Origin: Glycine soja
Lineage: Eukaryota; Streptophyta; Magnoliopsida; Fabales; Fabaceae
Length of the DNA stretch: 64,000 nucleotides
NCBI RefSeq assembly: GCF_004193775.1
Contig: NC_041019.1
Span: 9,224,204 to 9,288,203 of the forward strand
Direction of reading: 5' to 3'
Shown here piece by piece: positions 11,401-23,161 of the stretch (positions are counted from its first letter, which is position 1; the number at the start of each line of letters is the position of its first letter). Position numbers and translations under genes: made by a program. The notes below the pieces were generated by a model. That model did not search any database and had not been told where the DNA came from. It worked only from the letters and a program-made list of their open reading frames with translations.

Positions 11401-14318
11401 CATCTTATCTTCTTTCAAAACATGTTATGAAGAAAATAAACAAAACTCTAATGCTGCCAAGTTTTTTTCCCTTGTAATCTCTTTTTTCAGTGTGTAGCAT
11501 CTCACCCTGATACAAGGATGCTATTCCTCAATGGTATTGTCACTTTCCTCATTCATGTAAAGGACTTTGAACTTCTGTCTGATTCTGTATTGATCAACTT
11601 TGTGTTACATGTTCTGATAGTGATAGAATTAGCATGTTTGTAAAATAAGCATTTTCTATTTGCTCATGTGCTTTAGAAGATGCTGTCAGCTTTTTTGTAT
11701 TTGGTTTATTGCCATCTGGGTAATATGATGAATTGGAAGCTCTGGAAACTATAAGATCAAGAGAGCATTGTAGGGACATAATACAAGTCAAGTTGATGCA
11801 AAATAATAGACTGCATATGGACTCGTGATTTAAGGGGGGTTGATTGAATTGTCAATATTAGCCTTTTAATTTGATTTCTCTTTATGATAAATGTACTGTA
11901 TAAACAGAATGGCAAATTCTCTCCTTTTGCATATTTAATTCCTTCTACTTGAAAATTTTCACTGTAATATATAATGCATATGTTGGAATCCCTGTTTGCT
12001 GATTGATTTGGCTTAGTCTATGTTTTATTTTTAATTGATATATAAGATGGTTTTTGAGGGTATCTTATCCTGAATGATATATAAGATGGTCTGCTGAAAA
12101 TTTTCCATCCAATAAAAAGCTTTTCTATGAATAGAAGTTAATCTTGTCATTGTCTCATCTTTGGACTTCCTATTTTTATTTTTTTTCTTGGATCGGCTAG
12201 GACTTCCTTTGTTGCTTGAAAATGGAGTTCCTTTCTCCCTCTATATATAGGTTGTCACACCTGATTTCCCATTTTAGCTGTCATAAGATTTTCCTTGTTA
12301 CTGTCGTTGGATTTTTTACTTCCAATATCTATACACCTCTAAGCCTTTTAGGCTAGAAGAATTTAGTTTATTTATTACCTTTTTCACATTGAATAGTAGT
12401 GGGATTTCTTTGACATCACAAGATCCATTCCAGTTTTTGCTTGTTAAAGGATAGTACATGAAGTGTTTGATATTTCATACAATAAATTGTTGCACTTGCT
12501 TTTTCTCCGTTGCAGCTCATATACCTCTATATCTGTATCCCTTCCTTAATACAACAAGCAAGTCAAGACCATTTGAGTACTTGAGGCTTACCAGCCTTGG
12601 TGTCATTGGTGCATTGGTGAAGGTATTTTTTCCTTGCTCATTAAGTTGTTGGATGCAAATATCACAAGAAAACAAAATTATATGGCAATCAATATTGAAA
12701 AAACTTATCACCAAAATCCTTGACAAAAAAATCTCTAAATCCAATTTGTTAGGATGAATTCATCACTATTATCAAGGAACAAATTAGTGTTCCCACTATT
12801 TATGTTACATTATCATTGTTTTTAAATTTTTTTTTGTAATCCCTATTTCATCTATTCTTTTGTTTTTGTTAATTCTGACATTTTTCCTGGCTGATTTTTA
12901 TTCACCAGGTTGATGATACAGAAGTTATAAGTTTCCTTCTTTCAACAGAGATAATTCCTCTATGCTTGCGAACCATGGAAATGGGCAGTGAGCTATCCAA
13001 AACAGTTGAGTTTACTGATTCTTCATTCTTTGGTAAACTTATAGCATCACATTATTTGTCTGGTAAATTGGATTTATTTTCCATTTCCTCCCTATTTCTT
13101 TGAGCTTCTGGTCTCTGTTTCATCGACATGTATATATGCATTTTTTTTGTAAGCAAATATGTGTGTCACACTATCTTGCTCGTTCCAGCACAGCTAATCA
13201 TACCTATGGCTTATCCGATTGTGCATATGATTCATATGATGATTAATGAGATAGCATAAGATAAATTGACAGAGGAACCTTTACTTGAGGAGAGTGCCTT
13301 TGAGATCTGAGATTATTGTGAAGCATTTTGAATAGTTGGTCTCAATTTAAGCTTCAAGCTATTGTTATGGGGCAGTATAAACTTTATCAAGATGTAATTT
13401 GAGCACTGGCATCTGTACTGTATGAGTTCAAATACAATTCTGTATCTTTAAGCCAAATGTTTGTCATAGATTCACGGTTTTGTGTTATAATAAACTTTTG
13501 ATCTCCTGTGTTCTGCAGACGTTAAGCCTCTTGATCTTTTTAAATTGCCACTGTTGTTTGATCATCTATATTTTCATAAATAAATAATAGTATATTGGAG
13601 CATGGTTGTCTAATGAAAGCTCTACCACCCCCAGGTTGCAACATTTATTGTTCAAAAAATTCTGTTGGACGATGTGGGCTTGGACTACATTTGTACTACA
13701 GCGGAGCGCTTTTTTGCGGTAGGTCGAGTTCTGGGGAACATGGTGGCAGCTCTAGCTGAGCAACCTTCATCTCGTCTATTGAAGCATATCATTCGATGCT
13801 ATCTTCGCCTGTCAGATAATCCAAGGTTGGTTACTAATTTACAACTCCATGCATGTTTGTTCCTTCTTCCACCTAAACTGCCTCTTGCCATACATACCCT
13901 TTTTGTTATCAATTTTCAAAACTCTAATTGAATTTCGGTCTGGTTAAAACAGGGCTTGTGATGCATTAAGAAGCTGTCTGCCAGACATGTTAAGAGATGC
14001 TACTTTCAGCACTTGCCTTCGTGTAAGTACCTCTAGTTCCCGTGATATACGAGTGAATTGCTAGATTAAAGAAATCATAGGTTGTAGAATATTCACTCTG
14101 TACACCAAGAACTTTAATTTCAGAGCTAAAGATTTTCCATTGGCCCTCATAAGAATATACATGCTTTGTTTGTTTGACATTATCTGGTCTTGATTTGATT
14201 TATTCAGGAAGACCCCACAACTAGGAGGTGGCTACAACAATTGCTTCACAATGTTGGAGTGAATCGGGTTCCTGCACTACAAGCTGGAGGAGGTTTCGAT
14301 CACATGATTGTGACCTGA
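5418..14318 (+). CDS. CNOT9: CCR4-NOT complex subunit 9 (CNOT9/CAF40, RCD1-like), nine exons
   Basis: Encodes a 325-residue RCD1/CAF40-family armadillo-repeat subunit of the CCR4-NOT deadenylase complex, a cytoplasmic and nuclear scaffold in mRNA decay and translational repression. Exons inferred from frame and GT-AG sites: 5418-5615, 8585-8656, 10304-10393, 11491-11533, 12516-12622, 12909-13004, 13635-13825, 13953-14022, 14208-14318; all join in phase. Residues 1-40 are a Gly/Ser/Pro-rich disordered tail. Family hallmarks follow: [77 protein letters not shown], and [17 protein letters not shown], where animal CNOT9 has [17 protein letters not shown]. Length fits the plant family (animal CNOT9 is about 300 aa). 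The start is the first ATG of the GC-rich first exon. Exon 4 is only 43 bp. Introns 1, 2 and 3 contain a SINE, a solo LTR and a LINE tail, yet no exon is disrupted, so the gene looks functional. Confidence 0.95.
6838..7005 (+). mobile_element. Full-length Au-type tRNA-derived SINE in CNOT9 intron 1
   Basis: A pol III SINE with an A-box-like TGGTGCAGCGG (6848-6858) and a canonical B box GGTTCGAATCC (6891-6901). A tRNA-unrelated body follows (CATATGCAAGGGTAAGGCTG, then CCATACCTTCGCATAGCG, then GGGTACGAAG) and a short T tail. A near-perfect 20-bp target duplication flanks it (6818-6837 and 7006-7025), so the copy is intact and relatively young. The head resembles a tRNA but this is not a tRNA gene. 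It shares its body with the truncated copy at 566-676. Confidence 0.92.
9117..10104 (+). mobile_element. Solo LTR (988 bp) in CNOT9 intron 2
   Basis: The sequence starts TGTGAATGTA, ends GGTCCAACA (TG...CA termini) and is flanked by a perfect 5-bp duplication TTTGC (9112-9116 and 10105-10109). This is the signature of LTR-LTR recombination after retrotransposon insertion. No internal domain, primer-binding site or gag-pol remains. A TATA-like CCTATAAATAGG lies near 9543 as expected for U3. Six copies of the palindrome GTAATCGATTAC lie upstream of it. The size suits a Ty1-copia or Ty3 LTR; I cannot assign the family from the LTR alone. Short open frames inside are not genes. Confidence 0.92.
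9288..9471. repeat. Six copies of a 12-bp palindrome in the U3 region of the solo LTR
   Basis: GTAATCGATTAC occurs at 9288, 9308, 9337, 9358, 9439 and 9460. Each copy is perfectly self-complementary. Three intervals are 20-21 bp, one is 29 and one is 81. The cluster lies upstream of the TATA-like box, where LTR enhancers usually sit. Confidence 0.9.
10560..10905 (+). mobile_element. Decayed LINE 3-prime fragment (reverse transcriptase C-terminal tail) in CNOT9 intron 3
   Basis: Broken frames resemble the conserved C-terminal tail of plant LINE-like reverse transcriptases. Recognisable pieces are a segment like the family consensus [42 protein letters not shown], and a final [13 protein letters not shown]. 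Several stops and frameshifts are present, so it is inactive. The 5-prime remainder of the element is absent. Confidence 0.75.
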
Positions 14319-14565
14319 GTATAAACCAAGATCTTGCTTCATTGGTGCTATCAGCATTTTAGGGTCCGTTATATCTATATTTCATGGAACTTGGTTTTTC
14401 AGAGGAAAAGGTTGTAAATTATTGGTGCGTGGAAACCAAGTTAGAAGACATTTTCTTTCTTTATACCCCTCCCCTCCTTGTGCGGTTAAGCTTATATCAA
14501 GACATTGAGGCAGTTTTTACTCCTTAAATGAACTTTGAGTAGGTACATTATGATGTCAAATTTTC

Positions 14566-14571
14566 AATAAA
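14566..14571 (+). terminator. Candidate poly(A) signal of the CNOT9 gene
   Basis: An AATAAA hexamer lies about 250 bp downstream of the CNOT9 stop codon, a normal plant 3-prime UTR distance. Confidence 0.5.
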
Positions 14572-16502
14572 GTTAAAGGTATTCTTAGAAGGTGGCATTT
14601 TATAAACGCAATCCTTGTTTAAGGTTATGGATAAGATTTGGGGTCTGCAATAATATTTTTCTCACAAAATTATAATCAAAGCGAAGTAATTAAATAGGGC
14701 AGAATATGTTTAGTTTCTCAACTTTTCACACTTTTTGATTTTAATGCATCAGGTTTTGGTCTCAAAGTTATTTTTCTGTTTGTTTTTTTAGTTCATCATG
14801 TCAAGTGTTTTTGTTAAATATTGATGTGGCAGTAAATTTATGATAATTTATTTTTTGGCAGTTAAAAATTATCAGAAATTATTTGGTGGAAAAATTTAAA
14901 ATGTGTGGATCATTTTCGGGGGGTTAAAAGTTGTCGGAAATGGTCATTGAGACACCATCAAAACACCAACACTACACAAATTAATTAAAGAGAATAACCT
15001 CTTCTCATTAAACTGATCCACGAAACCTACTTTACAAACATGAGCACATAAAGTTTGTGCATCCCGTGTTGTGATTTTTCATTTTGATTCTATTTCAATT
15101 TGCTTGTTAATTCTTTCATTTAGTCATTTGTTTTGGAAATTGGGTGTTTAGGGTCTTCTATGTATTGGTTCTAGTTGGGGTGGTGTTCTTGCTTTTAGAG
15201 TGTGTCATTTTGCCATAACATAACACAGTGTCCACCAAGTGTTTGATGGTTTGCCTAGATTACCTTTCTCCTTGGTCGCCGTGGCAAATCTCGAGAGGAG
15301 GAAGGATTACTTGATTTGAAGGCATTCCTTGATGGAAATGGTGGTGGTGTGGCTAATTGCCGAGATTCTATACAAGTGGGTTGCACGGATATGTTGAGAA
15401 TATGATATGTGGAGTATGAGATCTCACAAAATGGGTAAGATATGTGTAGGGGTTGATAGTGAATGCATCCTCAGAGTCGTTGTCGCTGGAGGTGTCATCG
15501 GAACCACCATTCGAGCTTTCATCAGGGACTTTGGGGGAGGGAGGGATAGAAAGGAGATGTTTTGATGAGGGAGGATCCATGATAATATTATGTACTTTGA
15601 TGAATCTAAGGGCTCTTAAAAGTGAGTCATGGTGGATCATTTATGAAAGTTGTTCACCTTTGACATCGTTTATAATTGAGTGAAGTCATAACACTAGAAG
15701 TTGTTTGGCAATTGTGTACTTGGATTATGGCTACAATAAACCCTTAAATTAGTACAACTCCCTAGGCAAGGACGTTACATATATTTTCAAGTATATGTGG
15801 AGGAAATTTTATTATGTACTTTTGTGGTGGGAATATTTGGGGTTGATGGTAGTGTTATTCTTCCATGATGTTAAGGCCCTTTTAAGCAACTTATGGCAAT
15901 ATCTACATTCTTTTTTTAGGTGCTCACGTTTCCATTATTCAATGGATGAATTTAAACTCCTAAAAGTAGAATGAAATCTTCATGTGTAAACGGAAGTTAT
16001 ATAAAGTCTAATTAAGATATGTTTCTGGTACATAAAATAAGGATTAGAATTATCTATATTTTTTTATTTGAATGTTATTCAATTTTTTTTTTAGTAAAAT
16101 ATGGTAGAATGGGAAGACATTTTTAGTGGCATGTTGGGGCTGTTTACAAAAGCCTACTTAGAGGATTATTGAACAATATTAAATCATTTAGTAATTTTAT
16201 TCATTCATAACTACTAAACTGTGGATGATTTTTTTAGGAGGGTTGCTTATCAAATGGGTATTGATAGAATGATAGCTAATTTTGAATCCTTATCTACCTC
16301 TCACCTTGGCTTATTATGTGAAATGACTTTTTTTTTTATAACTTGTTAAGACCGTATTAAGGTGATAGGGTATATATAAATAATTCATACATAATGAAAA
16401 CTATAATAGACTGAAACCTGATCTCAAGGATCTGCCAAGCTAATTTCATTTGAAAATATTAATGGTCTAGTCTTAAAAATACTTTGGAGACTCTATGACC
16501 CA

Positions 16503-16547
<45 letters not shown>

Positions 16548-18058
16548 CAGAGATAAAGTCGAAGATATTCTTTACTCACGACCACCACCGCCAAAGAATA
16601 TTTCTTGAAGCATAAATTTAAAGCGTCTTTTTTTCTTTTAAGGGTGAGAATCAATAAAGGGGCCATGATGTAGATTGGCGAGCATATACGTATATGACTC
16701 GGGCAGAGAGGCAATTGGTCAATTGTACTCAAGTATTAGCCTTAGATTGAATCTGTCAACAACTCATACTGCAAAATTTATTTTTTTATTCATTTAAATA
16801 AATACAAAACATCTTGTAAATTTCTTATCACTAAAAATGACACCTTCTATAAAAAAATTGTTCGTTTTAATTTATATTTAATAAAAATTATGTAATTATA
16901 ATCTATCATCAGTAACTAAAAACACATGATTTTGTAATTTGTAAGGACTATAAAAATAACATTTTTTTATAGGAATAAAAAAAAATCATAATTTAAGGGA
17001 GTGAATATAATTAACCCTACAAAAAAACCTAGGGTAAATCTAACAATAACTAGAGTTAAAAAAAATGAATTTAAGTAGACGTAAGTTCGAGCTCTATAGA
17101 CTTTCCTCAATAATTAAACTATTAGTGTTACTTTGTGATTTATCATTTCTGAGCAACAGTACTCAAAAAGGACAAATCATATGTATAAGAACTGAGACTA
17201 TATGAAAACCTCGATATAGCTTGTACAAAACCTGTTAGCCAAACTACGAAACATCATGAATTTTTGTTCCCTTGCATTTAGACTGAGCTTATTTTAAATT
17301 ATTTCTAATATACAACAAAGATACATTGCATAGTCACTTCTATACAGTCTACTTGTTTTGGAAGTTGGAATATTTCTGAACGTCATTCATGTAGTTTTAC
17401 ACATTAGGTAGCTACATGATGTGTCACATTAGGTAGGTTTTATGCGAGTTGCTTAATCGAGTTGAGTGTGCACTTAAAAAATGTCGATTTTTTATGCCAT
17501 GAACCTTCTTATAGTGAAAGGGCCAAAATAATAATATTGGCCAGAGACTTATGCGAAGTTGAGCTATTTGTAAATTATTCAAATTTAACTCTTCAAATAT
17601 ATTTGATTGAGTTTATTTGCTTAATCATAAAAATAAGCCTGGATTGAGCTTAGTTATTTAAATGAATGACGTCCAAATTTTATAAGTTCTACATTAGTTA
17701 AAAATTTGTAAATAGTTTACTTATTCATTATAGAAATAGGTGGAACTTTGTTAAGAGTATTAAATATTATTTTGAAGTTCTTTTTTAAATAATCAAGAAG
17801 TTGTAAAAAATTATTTACTTTATAGTCTACAATATATGAATTTCACATAGTGCGTGCGAAGCACAAATTTCTATGTACTTGATTATCATCTATTATTAAA
17901 AAATATTTATTAAATACTAAATTAATAAAATTAAAAAAAAACAAAATTTTTAAGAAAACAAAAAATTATTAAATTATAAATGAGCTAAACAAATTAAATT
18001 TATTTATTTTTAAATAAATGAAGTTTAGGCTTTCAACTAGAATCTTTTAAATAAGATT
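14572..18058. other. Intergenic region without a recognised gene
   Basis: This part is AT-rich, with short open frames only. 14690-14960 resembles one end of a legume repeat of the kind that begins with a 'tttagtccctcaact' style phrase. The segment 15230-15680 is more GC-rich and open for 76-90 codons on each strand, but the peptides (Ser/Asp-rich on the minus strand) match nothing I know. A TA microsatellite lies at 16507-16544. Confidence 0.5.
16507..16544. repeat. (TA)n microsatellite
   Basis: An uninterrupted TA run of about 19 units. Confidence 0.9.
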
Positions 18059-18819
18059 TAATACTTAATTTGGTTTTTATTAAAGTGTTGAATCGGATCT
18101 CCCATATCTTAAAAACTCAAATTAAGTCTTAATATTTTAAAAAATGTTTCAATGTTATCTTTTCCGTCAATATCAACACCGTTAAAAAGTACTACGTTTC
18201 CGTCTATTCTCTTGCTGTAAATTCCGACGGTTGTGGTTTATAAAAGTGGTGTTTAAAAATCGTCACAATAATTACTGACGCATAAATTTTTTTGAGAAGA
18301 ACAACCCAATCCACCACCCCACGAAAGTCACCCATCAACTGTTCGTGAAAATGCCAAACAAAAACTCCTCCCTTCACACCCAATCCACCATCCCACAAAG
18401 GTCACCCTGATTCCTCCCCCACAAAATCCTGACACTCCCAATCCCAAAATTGGAAAATGCAATGTTAAGTGCCTTGTTGGGTCGAGATTATCTCTGAGAT
18501 TGAACAATGTTGAACAACAATCTCCCTCTTTGATATGGATTGGCCATGGAGTTTGGTGCGCCACGGATCTAGGTGTTTGGCTATGGTGAGGTAAAGGAGT
18601 GGCAGTGTTGTGTTGTTTTGGTGGTGCAGTGTGGTGGAGAGAGTGGTTTTGGTGGGAGGTCGCCGGCGTTAAATGTTTTTTAACGGTGTCTGTTAAAATT
18701 AATGAAAAAGATAACATTGAATCATTTTAAAAAATATGTAGACTTAATTGGAATTTTTTAAAATATGAAAATCAAATTGAATACTTTAATATAATTTAAG
18801 GATGAAATTGAGTATTAAT
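18059..18819. mobile_element. Non-autonomous DNA element with about 130-bp terminal inverted repeats
   Basis: The left arm (about 18059-18189) and the reverse complement of the right arm (about 18675-18819) share ordered blocks: TAATAC plus TCAATTT or TTAATTT at the tip, then ATTAAAGT, AATTAAGTCT, TTTTAAAA, TTCAATGTTATCTTTT and ACCGTTAAAAA. The 490-bp interior is distinctly more GC-rich. It contains a 30-bp direct repeat (18302-18331 and 18378-18407) built on CCCAATCCACCA and GTCACCC. No transposase is present. Long TIRs suggest a Mutator-type non-autonomous element. A clean target duplication could not be identified. Confidence 0.65.
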
Positions 18820-21800
18820 AATTTAAATAATTGAATCAAGTTTGAATAACTCTTTTTTTTTTCTTCAAATAAAACATAAATTTCAAATGTTGACCTCGAT
18901 TCGACTCGTTTAGATTCTTACAAACAAAGGTTAATATTTTAGCAACATGGACATCATGTTTATCATAAAATAACATAGTAGGTCATTTTTGTCGAACTTG
19001 AGGTAGGACCATAATAGGAAATTTTGGGTCTCTTTGCATATGCAGGAAGATCAAGATCAAGAATAGTGGGAATAATATTCCATGAAAAATTCTGATAAGG
19101 ATCTTCACTGCCAATCTCTCTATATAGGGCACGTACCAAAGGAGGAGTGGAATTACTAGTGTGAAACAAATAAAGAATATCTTACATTTTGTCTCACGAC
19201 CACATCATCTCACTAATGCACACAAATGAAAAGCAAAAGAGAATTCAACCTTATAAGAAACATATAGCATATGAAATCCAAAAAAATATAGCACAATTGA
19301 AAACGAAAATCTGAATGAACATTCCAGGCATCTGACCCCACAAAACCACCAAATTAAATAGAAGAGTATTCAATACCTTTCCTTTTTGGAAGAGAGATAA
19401 AGACAAAAACTGTCCATTCTTATGAGTTATGACTCGTCAAAATAAGGTTACAACTTAAAAAGAATAAAAAAAGAAGTTACAACTTACAAACATGTTTGGA
19501 AAAATTGCAGCATTTTTATATTAACATAAGAATAAAAAAGTTAGAAATGCTTTGAGTTAAATGATTTGATTTAATCTATATAATATAATAAATTTGAATT
19601 GATTTTGTAGTATATCATGTGATCCTAAATTTGGGAAGAGTCCTTGCCTTAAGTGTCTAGAGATACTCAAGATTAGTCTGAGTATCTTTTTTTTTTTCTT
19701 TTTTACTTAGTGTACATTGATTGTCTTATTTTTCATTTTATTTTTTTGACAAATTGGTTATCTGATTAATCCATATTAAGTTCGATAAGAACACTATAAC
19801 TTATGAGCTATTTCCACAAAGACAATTATAGTAGAAACCACAGCAGAGAGGTTTGATTTTAAATTGGTTTAGAGAAATAATAATTAAAATTAAAAATAAA
19901 ACAATAAGGATTATCTTTCACAACTTTTTGAAATTAAGAAAACAAAAATGCAAAGAAATTGAGTTTAATGTAATTGATAAAATGTGTGTTAAGAAGATAT
20001 CAAACTTTATGAGCAATTTAAAAATAGAGATTCATGGATTATATACACTTATTTTTTTTCTTCTATCTCAATTTTACTTTACTTTTTTCTACTTCTTTTT
20101 AATTTCTTGTTATATTATCTGTTATGTTTATCACTTTTTCTTTTTTATTTATTTTATCTCATTTTTTTCCCATTCCACTCATATACCTCATATTTTAGAT
20201 GTTTAACATTTCCCAAAGAGAAATGATGATTTAAACACTCCAATTTTTCAATAATCTAATTAATACTTTTTATTTTTCTCTATCTCTCTTCTTATTATAT
20301 CATCTCTCTCATTATACCAATATTTTCTCTTTTTTATCTCTCTCTCTCTCATTAGGGCTATGTTCAGTTCCTATGATAGAAATAAAAGGTCAAAGAGGGA
20401 AAAGGATTTGGTGCAAATGATTTTAGAAAGAAATAAGTAACCAGCTTTGTGGGCCCGACTATTTATTTTTTTTCATTTTATTCCTACTAAACAATTATAT
20501 AATATTATTTTTATTCTATTTCTCACCTATCTCTCTTAAAACAAATAATACAGCTTATTATTTTATTTTTATTCTATTTTTCCTTTTTCAAATTATCTCT
20601 CTTTTATTTCTATTTGCCATCTTTTTGTTTTCCAAACCCAAAATATGGCCTTTTTCATACATAACATAGGGAATAGCCTGTGTGACATTATGGCAAAAAA
20701 CTTAGTAACGTTCTAGTACTTCACTTCCATATAGGCTAATGCAACACGCATGTACCTGACTTGCATTATGGGTAAAACTTTAAAGGAGTAAATGTGGTCA
20801 TAGATTTTAGTATACATAATGAATGACTTACCTGGCTATGCTTGTCATTCGACATATGTGGCTGTCCTTTTTTTTTTTTTTCCTCTCATGCCAGAAAAAA
20901 AGAGGCCACAATTTCAATATGATGACAACAAGCACATTAAGATATTTTTTTTGTGAACAAATGAAAATTATACATCTATAAGAATTTATATACATAAATA
21001 AGGGCACCCCTGCAAGGATTCATTGTTTAATTGATATATAGGAGTTTGTTCTGGCAAAATTTTATAACCTAATGAAGTTTATCTCTATCTTATGAAAGGC
21101 AGGTCTCATAATGTGTTTACCTACGCCAATTGCACCTAACATTCTTGGTTCTAAATGGAAGTGTCTATGCAATAGTTTAGTAATAAAAATATATATAAGA
21201 TGTGGCTTTCAAAAATTTTTTTGCTATTTTTCGAACTTTTTTTCCCAAGTACATTTAAAAGTATTTGTTCTCTGATCATATTTTTGTTTTCTAACAATAT
21301 TCGTTTTATGAATATTTAAATTATAAACAAAGCACTTGAAAAAGAATAGAAAAGGAATATGGGAAACCATCTCTAAGCTATTTCTATTTTTTGTTTTTAA
21401 GTTTTAGATTTTGGATTAAGTACCAACTGGTTTGAAATTGTTTTAGAAAACAGTTTATAAAACAAAACGTGAGAAAAGAATCGAACAAGCCATAACTCTC
21501 AACTTAAAAAAATAATTTATCTGGACAAGGTGAACAAAAGGATACTTCAAATTTTTTTCAGAGAAGATTTAGTCATGGTTTGGAAAATTTAGAGCTCAGA
21601 CCCACATGTGTTCAAACAAGCATGCATGCTGTTTACATAATTGACCTTGGAAGCAAAAATAAGCAAATGAGAGCTCTTTATTTGTGCCAATGTTTCTAAG
21701 TGAAATTCACTTGGGGACCAGAACATGGTCCCCCTTCGCATTACGACACTGTCCCCTGCTTAACCTTAGAGGGCCATATATTTGAATCATCAACTAATTT

Positions 21801-22479
21801 TACTGTGCAGTTAATAATAAAATGGATGTGACAGATTATTGACAGTTGTTTAACCACAATAAAGTGTGATCTCTATCAAAGTAAATTCAACAAGTCTCCT
21901 TTCTTTTCTTCCCATGAAGCTGGCAACATTCATAATTTACCTGCCCCTTATTTTGGATATGAAATGCCACTTTTAAGAGTTCTTCAGCATATTTTTTAAA
22001 TTAGTCCAATAACATCATACCCTTTTTGAAATATGATATTCCTCAAGTTGGCCATTTCATCAGTCATTCAGACAAATAGCATAGCAACTTAATTAATTAG
22101 TCATAAAAGAACTACTACTCTTGCATATTTTTAATGATGAACCAACCTAAGAGACTCAAATATAGATGATGAGACAGGCACAAACATATGTCTGATTTTG
22201 TATATCATCATTCAGAACCATCCTCCTTTTTCTTATTGTATGAAGAAATCTAACATCACCACACGAAAACCCTCTTAATTGGAACTTTATCTGATGATGA
22301 TACTAATTAGGAAACATACTTGATCTCAGAATTCAGAAGTTAAAATATGTACAAACCCAATGGAAGGGGAAAAAAACCCATCAGAGAAGAATAATATGGT
22401 TTCTCAAAAGAACCATTTTTTCCAATCTAGCACACTAGAGAAATCACATTATTCTATTGTAAAAGCTAATGCACTTCTC
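18820..22479. other. Intergenic region without a recognised gene
   Basis: This is AT-rich sequence with pyrimidine-rich tracts. A segment at 20356-20655 begins GGGCTATGTTCAGTTCC and ends in the inverse of GGCCATATTTTGGGTTTGG, which may be the degenerate ends of an hAT-like MITE. Its 117-codon open frame (19853-20206) is Phe/Ile-rich translation of AT-rich DNA and is not convincing as a gene. Confidence 0.45.
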
Positions 22480-23022
22480 CTAAAGAGCTTTTTGATAAAT
22501 CCAAGATTCCTCACTTTGCATCTTCAGTTGCTTGTAGAAGTTCCCAATGAAGGCCTCAGCTTTTGCAAAAAGCTCTTGCCCATTAACTCCTCCAAGCTCC
22601 TCTTCTGCTTCAAGCTCTTCATCCATGACTTCTTCATCAGCTTCTCCACCCCCTATGAAGAAAAGGGTAGGCATTGAAGGAGAATTCTGCACCTTGTCCA
22701 CTTTGGTGACACAAACAACTCTCTCAGATGCAGACTTTTCAACATGTTCTGAGACATCACCAACAACAACAGTGGGGGTGGAATTGGAAACTTCTCTTTT
22801 CTCAGAAGTGGAATTGGTAACAGAAGCAGATTGCTTTTTATCTTCTAAAGGCCTAGCAAAACCTGAAATGAGGCCAGCTTCAGCAAAAAGTGCCATGATG
22901 AGGAAGTTTATGATGAAATACAAGTAGGTTGGTCTCAAAGAGGAAGGTAAAAAGGGTGTTACGAGAAGAAGAACAACTAGAACAAAGAGAACTAGAACTT
23001 GAGATTTCTTAAACTTGTTCAT
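22480..23022 (-). CDS. DUF4408/DUF761-type small membrane protein, single exon
   Basis: A 180-residue protein of unknown function. Residues 1-8 are basic (MNKFKKSQ). Then come two hydrophobic segments, LVLFVLVVLLLVTPFL (about 10-25) and TYLYFIINFLIMALFAEAGL (about 33-52), separated by PSSLRP. This SLRPTYLYF...EAGL arrangement is typical of the plant DUF4408 N-terminal region. The middle (about 55-120) is polar and Ser/Glu-rich. A run rich in acidic residues (EADEEVMDEELEAEEELG) precedes the C-terminal DUF761-like helix ELFAKAEAFIGNFYKQLKMQ. The open frame runs upstream to 23091 and beyond but has no ATG before 23022, so I chose this start. A TATA box lies about 130 bp upstream. Homologues are called cotton-fibre-expressed-like proteins; molecular role is unknown. 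Confidence 0.85.
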   Translation of the reverse strand: MNKFKKSQVLVLFVLVVLLLVTPFLPSSLRPTYLYFIINFLIMALFAEAGLISGFARPLEDKKQSASVTNSTSEKREVSNSTPTVVVGDVSEHVEKSASERVVCVTKVDKVQNSPSMPTLFFIGGGEADEEVMDEELEAEEELGGVNGQELFAKAEAFIGNFYKQLKMQSEESWIYQKAL

Positions 23023-23152
23023 GGCTTTGGCAAATGAGAGAGAAAAAATAGCAACAATCAAGGAACAAAGAAGAGTGATGAGAAAGAACAAGATGAAGTA
23101 GAGGTAATTTGGAATTGGAAGTAGTAGGAATAAGTGTGGGGTTCCGAATGTG

Positions 23153-23161
23153 CATATATAG
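23153..23161 (-). promoter_or_regulatory. TATA box of the DUF4408 gene
   Basis: CTATATATG on the minus strand sits about 130 bp upstream of the chosen ATG. That predicts a leader of about 100 nt and supports the internal start at 23022 rather than a longer N-terminus. Confidence 0.55.

Noticed and set aside
15368..15683. Open frames on both strands (90 and 76 codons)
   Set aside because: No recognisable domain, splice context or homologous feel; retained only as a note in the intergenic description.
19853..20206. 117-codon Phe/Ile-rich frame
   Set aside because: The composition is explained by AT-rich pyrimidine tracts; no signal of a real gene.
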